From: Legionella genomosp. 1
GTDB lineage: Bacteria; Pseudomonadota; Gammaproteobacteria; Legionellales; Legionellaceae
Length of the DNA: 13,863 nt
Direction of reading: 5' to 3'
NCBI GenBank assembly: GCA_945865355.1
Contig: CAMBDN010000041.1
Span: 1-13,863, forward strand
The position numbers and the translations under genes were made by a program. The stretch's first letter is position 1. Each line of letters starts with the position of its first letter. Positions 7,680 to 13,863 of the stretch are shown here, piece after piece. The notes under the pieces are model-generated. The model did no database searches. It was given only the letters and a program-made list of their open reading frames with translations, and was not told the DNA's origin.

Positions 7680-9131
7680 ATGCACAAACCAGTAAAAAAA
7701 ATGGTCAGTTTGGCCGTTATTGCAATGATGACTCATCAAGCATCGCATGCAGGTGGATTTTCGCTTTACACTGAAAGTAGTGCTGCCGCGATAGGTAATT
7801 ATGCAGCAGGTATTGCGGCCGAAGGTGCGGATGCATCGATAGGTTGGTACAACCCAGCCGGTTTGGTCTTAATCAAAGATCAACAAATTTTGCTGGGTGG
7901 GGTAGGGGTGTTTCCTAGTTCTAAATTGACGGGAACGAGTACATTTAGCACATCTGGATTTCCACCCGCAGCTATTCAGGCTGCTACATATAAGCAATTA
8001 TTTAATGATTTGCAAGGTGCTAATAGTGCTCTGGTGCCTTCACTGCATTATGCTTTACCACTAGGCGAACGAGCCGTTTTTGGTCTAAGTATTCTTTCTC
8101 CATTTGGGTTGTCGACTGATTATCCTTCCGACTCACCTGTTCGCTATGCGGCAACGTTGAGTAAACTTGAAACGTTAAATGTTTCCCCTGAAATAGGTGG
8201 AAAATTAACCGATCATTTTTCTGTTGGGTTAGGACTTGATCTGCAATATGCAAAAGTAAATTTCAACAGCATGATTGGTGCGCCAACAGCTTTACAATAT
8301 TATAATTTGGTGAATCCCGATGTATCACTTTACGCGCTTGACTCGTCCAGCAATAACTCAGGGGATTCCTTTGGGGTTGGTTTTCACGCTGGGGCAATGT
8401 TCATGTTTGATGAGAATCACACGCGCATTGGTGTGAACTATCAATCCGCAGTAAGTCATCAATTCAATGGAACCACTCAATTGACAGGGAAACTAGCCGA
8501 TCCAACGACGGCGATTGGAGATCCTGCATTGGGTGATCCTAATGCACGTATTACGAGTGATGCGCTATATAGCAATAATATAGATTTACCTCGGATTGTG
8601 ACGTTAAGTGGTTATAGAGACATTAATGCAAGATTAGCTTTACTTGGTTCGGTTGTTTATACGGGGTGGAGCTCGTTTAAAACCATTACGCTAAATAATG
8701 TTGTCGTGGGAGTCCCAACGGACGCAGATACAACTATAGTCAGTATGAACCCAACAACGGATGAGGATTATCGTAACGCTTGGCGATTTGCGGTTGGTGC
8801 TAACTATCATGTAACAGAACAGTGGATGATGCGTGTCGGTGGTGGCTATGATCAAACCCCAACGGTTAATGCTCACCGTGATGTGCGATTGCCTGACTCC
8901 GAGAGGTGGGCGCTCTCGATTGGAGCGCATTATCAAGTAATGCCAAGTATTGGTGTGGACGCAGGTTATACCTATTTATTTGGAACGAATGATGCACCCA
9001 TCAATTCGACGATACCGTTTGGCGATACGTCGACTTACAACGTTAATGCAACGTCCAAGAGTTCAGCTCAGTTAGTTGGTTTGCAAGTGGTGTGGAAAAT
9101 TGATCAAGTGAAAGCTGGAATTACAAAATAG
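7680..9131 (+). CDS. FadL/OmpP1-family outer-membrane channel for hydrophobic compounds
   Basis: The 483-residue protein begins with a signal peptide: charged KPVKK, a hydrophobic stretch, and a likely cleavage after SHA at residue 24. The mature N-terminus has the FadL-family pattern: a GGFSLYTESS opening, an A/G-rich stretch, then WYNPAGL with NPAG at 58-61. In the family this forms the plug of a 14-stranded barrel that lets long-chain fatty acids or aromatic compounds through the outer membrane. Further family-like pieces are SLHYALPLG, FGLSILSPFGLSTDY, a GFHAGAMFMF strand and the closing SAQLVGLQVVWKI strand. About ten residues follow that last aromatic strand, a little more than usual for an outer-membrane protein. 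The length fits the family. The gene has its own likely promoter (7608-7636) and is followed by a hairpin at 9143-9177. The substrate cannot be told from sequence, so no symbol is given. Confidence 0.9.
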   Translation: MHKPVKKMVSLAVIAMMTHQASHAGGFSLYTESSAAAIGNYAAGIAAEGADASIGWYNPAGLVLIKDQQILLGGVGVFPSSKLTGTSTFSTSGFPPAAIQAATYKQLFNDLQGANSALVPSLHYALPLGERAVFGLSILSPFGLSTDYPSDSPVRYAATLSKLETLNVSPEIGGKLTDHFSVGLGLDLQYAKVNFNSMIGAPTALQYYNLVNPDVSLYALDSSSNNSGDSFGVGFHAGAMFMFDENHTRIGVNYQSAVSHQFNGTTQLTGKLADPTTAIGDPALGDPNARITSDALYSNNIDLPRIVTLSGYRDINARLALLGSVVYTGWSSFKTITLNNVVVGVPTDADTTIVSMNPTTDEDYRNAWRFAVGANYHVTEQWMMRVGGGYDQTPTVNAHRDVRLPDSERWALSIGAHYQVMPSIGVDAGYTYLFGTNDAPINSTIPFGDTSTYNVNATSKSSAQLVGLQVVWKIDQVKAGITK

Positions 9132-9142
9132 AATGTTTTACT

Positions 9143-9177
9143 AATGCCGTCGTTGCGCTCCTCGCAACGACGGCATT
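9143..9177. terminator. Strong hairpin between convergent genes, probable terminator
   Basis: A perfect 15-base-pair stem (AATGCCGTCGTTGCG with its complement) closes a five-base CTCCT loop. It begins 11 bases after the stop of the FadL-family gene and lies 48 bases beyond the stop of the convergent minus-strand gene. There is no long T tract on either side, so termination may be partial or Rho-assisted. Its position suggests it serves both convergent transcripts. Confidence 0.65.
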
Positions 9178-9225
9178 ATTCATGGTTCTGTTCAAATTTT
9201 TTGTGTGGATCCCTTCTCCCCAGTT

Positions 9226-9621
9226 CTAATTCGTACTTAACGTTGTTTCACCTGGGCCATTTACTGTAATAGTGTAGCCATTGGCACTGACTTGTTTAGG
9301 CGTAATATCCCCTGATTCTAAGTCCAAGAATACCGTCCCAATCGTTACTGGACTTGCCGTGTCAGTTTTCATTTTGATTAAGGCAGAACACTTGCCATTA
9401 ACCGTATGCCCAAAACAGGCCATTTTAACGACAGTCCAAAATACTTTGCCGTCAGTATACGCTTTGGTGGGATGCTGGGAGGCAATGGTGCCGTCTATAA
9501 AAGCATTCGATTCGACGCTTGTGGTATTATGAGTGACCAGTTGTTTTGGGGGTACTGCTATCGCTGCGGCGGTAAACAAACATAAGGCCCCCGCTGTCAT
9601 GGTTTTAAGCAAGCAATTCAT
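9226..9621 (-). CDS. Small exported protein of unknown function
   Basis: The 131-residue protein has a classic Sec signal peptide: Lys6, a hydrophobic core, and a likely cleavage after AIA at residue 22. The mature part of about 109 residues holds two cysteines, C69 and C78, in ACFGHTVNGKC. These probably form a disulfide in the periplasm or outside the cell. The C-terminal half looks like short beta strands (VTIGTVFLDLESGDI, NGYTITVNGPGETTL). There is no lipobox: the Cys residues at 3 and 14 fall in the signal region without a following mature sequence. GGAG lies six bases before the ATG, a strong ribosome site. I cannot name the family. The gene stands alone between two + strand genes and converges with the FadL-family gene. 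Confidence 0.75.
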   Translation of the reverse strand: MNCLLKTMTAGALCLFTAAAIAVPPKQLVTHNTTSVESNAFIDGTIASQHPTKAYTDGKVFWTVVKMACFGHTVNGKCSALIKMKTDTASPVTIGTVFLDLESGDITPKQVSANGYTITVNGPGETTLSTN

Positions 9622-9695
9622 CTAATTCTCCAGATTATAAAAGATAGGGTTGAGGGTGATTGTAATAATTTACTTGGCGATAGGATAACGTTTCT

Positions 9696-9724
9696 TTCAT
9701 GATCCTGCAAAATTGATTTATAAT
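9696..9724 (+). promoter_or_regulatory. Likely promoter of queA
   Basis: A perfect TATAAT at 9719-9724 has a poor -35-like TTCATG at 9696-9701, 17 bases upstream. Transcription would start near 9731, about 20 bases before the queA ATG, with CAGG at 9741-9744 as the ribosome site. Only the -10 box is strong. Confidence 0.45.
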
Positions 9725-9751
9725 GCCATCGTTTAATACTCAGGTTGTTTG

Positions 9752-10777
9752 ATGAAGAAGCATGATTTTAATTTTGAGTTACCTACGGAATTGATTGCAC
9801 AGTATCCGTTGACCCAACGCAGTGATTCTCGTTTGCTGCAGTATGACAGTGCTTCAGAGAATCATGAGCATCTTCTATTTAAAGATCTGGCTGATTTTAT
9901 TGAGCCAGGTGATCTATTGGTAATGAATGACAGTAAAGTTATCCCTGCCAGACTTTATGGTCAGAAAGCTAGTGGTGGCAAGGTGGAGTTACTGGTTGAG
10001 CGGATGATTGGTAGTGATGCTTTTTTAGCTCATATTAAAGCCAGTAAATCGCCAAAGGCCGGGACGTTGATTCATTTGGACCATCAATGGCACATCGAGA
10101 TCATAGCAAAGCTTTACGATCTCTATCATTGCAAACTCAACGGCGATGTTGATGTGATGTTACATCAAATTGGTCATATCCCTCTCCCACCTTATATTAC
10201 CCGCTCAGACGAGGCCCTTGACTTAGGTCGTTATCAAACGGTTTACGCTGTTCACAAAGGATCGGTGGCAGCTCCTACCGCAGGACTTCATTTTGATGAG
10301 GCATTGCTGGCAAGATTAAAGAGTAAAGGGGTGAACTTAGCCTATTTAACGTTGCATGTGGGTGCCGGTACTTTTCGACCTGTGCGCTGTGATGATATCA
10401 AAGACCACAAAATGCACTTTGAGCGGTTTACCGTCAGCGATGAACTTTGTACCGCTGTTAAAAAGGCGCGAGAAGGTGGAAATCGAGTGATAGCGGTGGG
10501 TACTACGGCCCTGCGCAGTTTAGAAAGTGCAGCTTGCGATGGTGAGTTGCAAGCTTGTAGTCGTGAGACGGATATTTTTATTTACCCGGGATATCAATTT
10601 CAGGTGTGTGATGGGTTAATTACTAATTTTCATTTACCTGAATCAACCTTACTCATGTTGGTATCAGCATTTATTGGTTATGAGCAAGCCATGGAGCTTT
10701 ATCGAGTCGCTATTGACTCACGGTATCGATTTTTTAGTTATGGAGATGCCAGCCTTTTGTGGAAGAAGAAAGTTTAA
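9752..10777 (+). CDS. queA: S-adenosylmethionine:tRNA ribosyltransferase-isomerase
   Basis: QueA transfers and isomerises the ribosyl part of S-adenosylmethionine onto preQ1 at position 34 of GUN-anticodon tRNAs, giving epoxyqueuosine. The 341-residue length is normal. Family signatures run the whole length: FELPTELIAQYPL at the start, GDLLVMNDSKVIPARL, KGSVAAPTAGLHF near 169-181, LHVGAGTFRPV near 201-211, VGTTALRSLES near 249, and TNFHLPESTLLMLVSAF near 291. The C-terminus ends in the usual YRFFSYGDASLL. Nothing looks broken. The ATG at 9752 is chosen over the TTG just before it because of the family N-terminus and the CAGG spacing. In most proteobacteria tgt follows directly; here a minus-strand remnant intervenes and a degenerate tgt-like gene comes after it. 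The QueA substrate, preQ1-tRNA, is made by Tgt, so an active Tgt must exist for this gene to matter. Confidence 0.97.
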   Translation: MKKHDFNFELPTELIAQYPLTQRSDSRLLQYDSASENHEHLLFKDLADFIEPGDLLVMNDSKVIPARLYGQKASGGKVELLVERMIGSDAFLAHIKASKSPKAGTLIHLDHQWHIEIIAKLYDLYHCKLNGDVDVMLHQIGHIPLPPYITRSDEALDLGRYQTVYAVHKGSVAAPTAGLHFDEALLARLKSKGVNLAYLTLHVGAGTFRPVRCDDIKDHKMHFERFTVSDELCTAVKKAREGGNRVIAVGTTALRSLESAACDGELQACSRETDIFIYPGYQFQVCDGLITNFHLPESTLLMLVSAFIGYEQAMELYRVAIDSRYRFFSYGDASLLWKKKV

Positions 10778-10787
10778 AAAATCAACT

Positions 10788-11384
10788 TTAGCTTAGTGAA
10801 AGTCCGCAAGGTTTGGCAATAAATTGTGGATTTTCGAAACCTTTCTTTCCATAGAATAAGTGATTTCCATCAAGCTGCACGACCTCTCCACCAGCTGCAG
10901 CTAACACCGTATGGCCTGCTGCTGTGTCCCATTCCATGGTCCGTCCCAATCTTGGATAGAGATGAACGCTGCCATCGGCTACAAGGCAGAGTTTTAATGA
11001 AGAGCCTGATGCGATAAAACGAGCTATTTTCTGCTTGGATAAAAAGGTATTCATGGTTGCTGGGTCTGAATATATTGATGAGGCATACGAAAAGGGGTTA
11101 ATATTCTCGGCCAATCCTTCTTCATTCACATGTGCAATTAATTCAAGACCCAATTTGGTGATGGTTTGTTGACGAAATTCAATCATTTCGCGGAATTTCC
11201 AGGTGGTATCTATGTGTAACAATGGGAATGGAGGTTTGGACGGGTAGAAGGCTTTCAATGCAAGATGCAGCATAACGGAGCTATCTTTGCCAATGGAGTA
11301 GAGCATGACCGGATTTTCTGTCCTGGCTACCACCTCACGTATGATGTGTATATTATCTGCTTCAAGGTGTTTTAAATAAAAGAG
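10788..11384 (-). pseudogene. In-frame chimera of CysD N-terminus and CysQ C-terminus (deletion remnant)
   Basis: The 5' part matches CysD, the small subunit of sulfate adenylyltransferase: LEADNIHIIREV, NPVMLYSIGKDSSVMLHL with the PP-loop, then PFPLLHIDTTWKFREMIEF and INPF. The 3' part matches the end of CysQ, the 3'-phosphoadenosine 5'-phosphate phosphatase: SGSSLKLCLVADG, LYPRLG and the metal-site MEWDTAAGH, ending near NPQFIAKP. The switch falls near 11060-11090 and keeps the frame. About two thirds of CysD is missing, including the conserved GGARRDEEKSR region. So are the N-terminal CysQ metal motifs (DPLDGT type). CysD homology continues upstream of the first possible start (GTG at 11331-11333) to about 11384 with no start codon, and a stop lies at 11394-11396. 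The simplest reading is one deletion through a former cysD...cysQ cluster, leaving a non-functional remnant. It lies opposite to, and between, queA and the tgt-like gene. Confidence 0.85.
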
Positions 11385-11482
11385 CCCCTGTCCCTATTGA
11401 TGTATAGGTGGGTTCTACCTTGGAGATTAAATTTTGGATAGTACCATTTGCTCGTAAAAACGTTACCGATTGAGATTGCAAT

Positions 11483-12352
11483 ATGAAGAATTTAGATAAA
11501 TCGTCAACTGAGTGTTTGGGTTTGATTCCAGTGCTCACTACACAGGCAGGACGTTGTCTTACAACAGAAAACTGGCAGGACGCAGGCGTTCAAGTTGTAT
11601 CGTTACATTTAGCGGAGTTGCTAATGAAACCGGGCTATGATTTTCTAAGTACATTGAAAAGCTTAGCCACGTATGTAGGATGGCCTTCGACCTTAGTGTT
11701 GAATGCAACGTTGCCTTCTGCTAATGCAGCTGGAAGATACAGCATACGTTCTCAGTATGATGGCCGGCGGATCGAGCACTCTGTTCAGGAAATGATAGCT
11801 ATCATTGCTACATTGCAACCAACCACTCTTGTTTTGCCGCAAGGTGTATGGAAAAACTTTAGTGAGCTGTGCCAATTATTGCCGGAATCAATTTTTACCT
11901 TTATTCCCATAGCGGATCTGCCAGTGTCCACTGAGAGCATAAGATCTTATGGCGTTTATGTCGCTTATGATCAACAAACAATGTCACCAGAGTCACTGTT
12001 ACAGCAGCTTTCTCAATATAAAGGGCTGCCTTACTATGTTGCCGGAGCGTTAAATTTACCCCTGATGAGGGAACTATCTGAGTATGGCGTACAATGTCTA
12101 GAGACAGATACACCCGCAGCTGATGCTTGTCGTGGAATGGTTTACTGCAGCGAAGGCGAACTCTCATTGTCTGATGTATTGTATGCAAAGCAGTTTAGTG
12201 CGATTGACGAAGCTTGTCATTGTCTAGTATGTAGCCAAGGATTCACCAGAGCCTACTTACATCACTTATTTCAACATACCCCGCTATTATGTCAACGATT
12301 GCTCGTGCAACACAATGTGTTTTATTGTCGGACTTCATTTACCTCAGAATGA
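11483..12352 (+). CDS. Degenerate Tgt-like protein (tRNA-guanine transglycosylase family), probably inactive
   Basis: The 289-residue protein stands where tgt normally lies, before yajC-secD, and is about 85 residues shorter than a usual bacterial Tgt (about 375). The C-terminus is clearly of the family: CHCLVC at 245-250, RAYLHHL at 256-262 and H277 rebuild the zinc site (C245, C247, C250, H277). A one-residue insertion follows the last Cys. The N-terminus also aligns by eye: LTTENWQDAGVQVV, MKPGYDFL and GWPSTLVLN match the Tgt LTP..L..GA..., RPG and GW.GPILTDSGG stretches. The catalytic LTDSGG is here LVLNAT, the MAFDEC-type aspartate lies in LVLPQGVW, and the nucleophile motif FDCVMPTRNARNG is LETDTPAADACRG. 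The expected aspartates are thus lost or changed, and the GIVQGG region is missing. The frame is intact, which argues for a retained product rather than a fresh pseudogene. A non-catalytic partner role, like eukaryotic QTRT2, is a guess. The ribosome site is weak. Confidence 0.8.
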   Translation: MKNLDKSSTECLGLIPVLTTQAGRCLTTENWQDAGVQVVSLHLAELLMKPGYDFLSTLKSLATYVGWPSTLVLNATLPSANAAGRYSIRSQYDGRRIEHSVQEMIAIIATLQPTTLVLPQGVWKNFSELCQLLPESIFTFIPIADLPVSTESIRSYGVYVAYDQQTMSPESLLQQLSQYKGLPYYVAGALNLPLMRELSEYGVQCLETDTPAADACRGMVYCSEGELSLSDVLYAKQFSAIDEACHCLVCSQGFTRAYLHHLFQHTPLLCQRLLVQHNVFYCRTSFTSE

Positions 12353-12395
12353 AATCCCGATATCATGTCACGCTTTAGGGTTTAACCGTAAATTT

Positions 12396-12401
12396 GAGGA
12401 G
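12396..12401 (+). promoter_or_regulatory. Ribosome-binding site fixing the yajC start
   Basis: GAGGAG lies six bases before the ATG at 12408. The frame stays open upstream to 12315, overlapping the end of the tgt-like gene. The strong site and the normal YajC length choose 12408. Confidence 0.8.
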
Positions 12402-12407
12402 ATACTA

Positions 12408-12743
12408 ATGAGTCTATTTATTAGTGATGCCATGGCTGCAGCTAGCACAACGCCTGGAGCGCAGTCTGACGGTACTTTTTCATTGATCATGATCGTTGCC
12501 ATTTTTGTATTGTTTTACTTTATGTTGATACGTCCACAAAATAAACGTGCAAAAGACCATCGTGAATTGGTCAGTAAATTACAGAAAGGCGATGAAGTGG
12601 TGACCGCAGGTGGTATGGTGGCTAAAGTTTCTAGCATTGATGAGCAGTTTATAAAGGTCTTAGTTTCAGAAGGGATTGAACTCTGCTTACAACGAAACTC
12701 TGTTACTTCAGTTTTGCCTAAAGGCACCCTTAAAGCCCTTTAA
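12408..12743 (+). CDS. yajC: Sec translocon accessory protein YajC
   Basis: This 111-residue inner-membrane protein is the usual YajC size. A single transmembrane helix at about 24-41 is followed at once by RPQNKR (42-47). A soluble domain comes next with the family's KLQKGDEVVTAGGMVAKV and a closing RNSVTSVLPKGTLK. YajC joins SecD and SecF in the complex that helps SecYEG export proteins using the proton gradient. A short Ala-rich stretch precedes the helix. The gene starts 55 bases after the tgt-like gene and is followed 21 bases later by secD, so these three are probably one operon. Nothing looks unusual. Confidence 0.97.
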   Translation: MSLFISDAMAAASTTPGAQSDGTFSLIMIVAIFVLFYFMLIRPQNKRAKDHRELVSKLQKGDEVVTAGGMVAKVSSIDEQFIKVLVSEGIELCLQRNSVTSVLPKGTLKAL

Positions 12744-12764
12744 GACAGTTGTAGGGACACAGAA

Positions 12765-13863
12765 ATGCAAAATAAATATCCTCTTTGGAAAAATCTGTTA
12801 CTGGTCTTTATCACAGTAATCGGGCTGATTTATGTAATACCTAATTTGTACACGGAACATCCCATCGTGCAAATTTCTTCGCAAACACCGATTGAGCCGC
12901 AAGAGTTAGAGGCGCAGGTAAAGGCTTCGTTAGAACATGCGAAGCTTAAATTCCAAGCAATTACAACGAGCGATGAAGGTTTAGAAGTACGTTTTTCGTC
13001 TACTGATACTCAATTACTTGCACGTGATGTGATTAAAAAGGCTTTGGGCACGCAGTATACCGTTGCTTTAAATCTCGCTGCATCAACACCATCTTGGCTG
13101 GCCGCTATTCATGCTGAGCCGATGAAGCAAGGCTTGGACTTGCGAGGTGGTGTGCATTTTCTCCTTGAAGTCGATATAGAAAGCGTTATCAATCGTCGTT
13201 ACGAAGGAATGATGAAAAGTATCGGACAAGATCTTCGCGAAGCAGCTGTCCGTTATACGGGGATTCGTTATGTGGCTGATAAGGGTATCAATATTCGTTT
13301 TGGTATCGCGCAGGCAACGGAAGATGCTTTAACGGAGCTTCGTGAACAACTGCCTAGCCTTGTATTTACACAGTCAAAGGATCACCTCGATCTAATGGCG
13401 TCTTTGTCCAGCGCTGAATTAAACACTATCCGACAGAATACGATTGAGCAAACCATGAGTATTTTGCGCAATCGGGTTAATGAACTTGGTGTGGGTGAAG
13501 CGGTGGTTCAACAACAGGGAGCCACTCGTGTTGCTGTTGATTTACCAGGTATTCAAGACGCAGCGCGCGCCAAACAAATTTTGGGTGGTACGGCTACACT
13601 GCAATTTCACTTGGTTGATCAAGAGAATGATCCGCAAATTGCCAAGCAAACCGGTGCAGTACCCCTTGGTAGCAAGTTATACATGATGGATGGTCGGCCC
13701 ATTTTATTAAAACGACAAGTTGTTTTAAGTGGTGATTCGATCACCAGTGCGGTTTCAAGCTTTGATCAGCAAACTGCAACACCTGCTGTGTCGATTCAAT
13801 TGGGTGGTGGTGGCGAGGCGTATTTTACGAAAGTAACGCGCGAAAACATTGGCAAGCGCATGG
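12765..13863 (+). CDS. secD: Protein translocase subunit SecD, N-terminal part (runs off the window)
   Basis: The reading frame is open from the ATG at 12765 to the window end: 366 codons of a protein usually a little over 600 long. AGGGA at 12753-12757 is a good ribosome site. A transmembrane helix covers about 10-27 (NLLLVFITVIGLIYVIPN). A periplasmic region follows with the signature MKQGLDLRGGVHFLLEVD, its GLDLRGG at 123-129. Later parts are ILRNRVNELGVGEAVVQQQG, VDLPGIQDAARAKQILGGTATLQFHLVD and SIQLGGGGEAYFTKVTRENIGKRM. These are the head domain and the approach to the second membrane domain. The remaining helices, and probably secF, lie downstream of the window. SecD with SecF pulls exported proteins out of the translocon on the periplasmic side. 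No defect is visible in the part present. Confidence 0.97.
   Translation, partial: MQNKYPLWKNLLLVFITVIGLIYVIPNLYTEHPIVQISSQTPIEPQELEAQVKASLEHAKLKFQAITTSDEGLEVRFSSTDTQLLARDVIKKALGTQYTVALNLAASTPSWLAAIHAEPMKQGLDLRGGVHFLLEVDIESVINRRYEGMMKSIGQDLREAAVRYTGIRYVADKGINIRFGIAQATEDALTELREQLPSLVFTQSKDHLDLMASLSSAELNTIRQNTIEQTMSILRNRVNELGVGEAVVQQQGATRVAVDLPGIQDAARAKQILGGTATLQFHLVDQENDPQIAKQTGAVPLGSKLYMMDGRPILLKRQVVLSGDSITSAVSSFDQQTATPAVSIQLGGGGEAYFTKVTRENIGKRM

Noticed and set aside
9634..9639. TATAAT on the minus strand just upstream of the small exported protein
   Set aside because: It lies so close to the ATG that the transcript would start inside the GGAG ribosome site, and no fitting -35 box is present at 16-18 bases.
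10788..11333. Reading this frame as a functional sulfate adenylyltransferase or CysQ protein
   Set aside because: Both halves are incomplete, with key CysD and CysQ regions missing, and CysD homology extends upstream of the only start codon.

Overview
This window reads as chromosomal DNA of a gammaproteobacterium with moderate to low GC. It most resembles the Legionella/Coxiella side of the class (order Legionellales). That assignment is an inference from three things: a single-chain aspartokinase/diaminopimelate decarboxylase, the queA-(tgt)-yajC-secD order, and the style of the unrecognised proteins. No RNA gene, CRISPR array, integrase or transposase was seen.

Layout. (1) Positions 1-1567 hold a two-gene unit on the + strand. 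It has a promoter with a perfect TATAAT inside an inverted repeat, a soluble coiled-coil protein with a natural polyhistidine run, an immediately adjacent two-helix membrane protein, and a clear intrinsic terminator. Neither protein is recognised. (2) Positions 1566-7522 hold two minus-strand genes: a fused LysC-LysA lysine-biosynthesis enzyme, and downstream of it a large UvrD/RecB-type helicase with a C-terminal PD-(D/E)XK nuclease. A REP-doublet-like hairpin (4855-4937) separates them. (3) Positions 7523-9621 hold a FadL-family outer-membrane channel (+) facing a small exported protein (-), with a strong hairpin between their ends. (4) Positions 9696-13863 are the classical queA-tgt-yajC-secD neighbourhood, but altered.

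The altered block is the most interesting part. queA, yajC and secD look normal. A minus-strand remnant sits after queA in which the N-terminal part of CysD (sulfate adenylyltransferase) is joined in frame to the C-terminal part of CysQ (PAP phosphatase) and has no proper start codon. In the tgt position lies an intact 289-codon reading frame. Its C-terminus is clearly Tgt-like, with the zinc-site cysteines and histidine, but the catalytic aspartates are not visible and the middle of the enzyme is shortened. QueA needs the product of an active Tgt, so either a working tgt lies elsewhere in the genome, or the queuosine pathway is decaying, or this protein acts as a non-catalytic partner.

Functionally the window combines lysine/peptidoglycan precursor synthesis, DNA end processing, outer-membrane uptake of hydrophobic compounds, tRNA queuosine modification and the SecDF-YajC export accessory complex. 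All calls come from reading motifs by eye; no database search was run.
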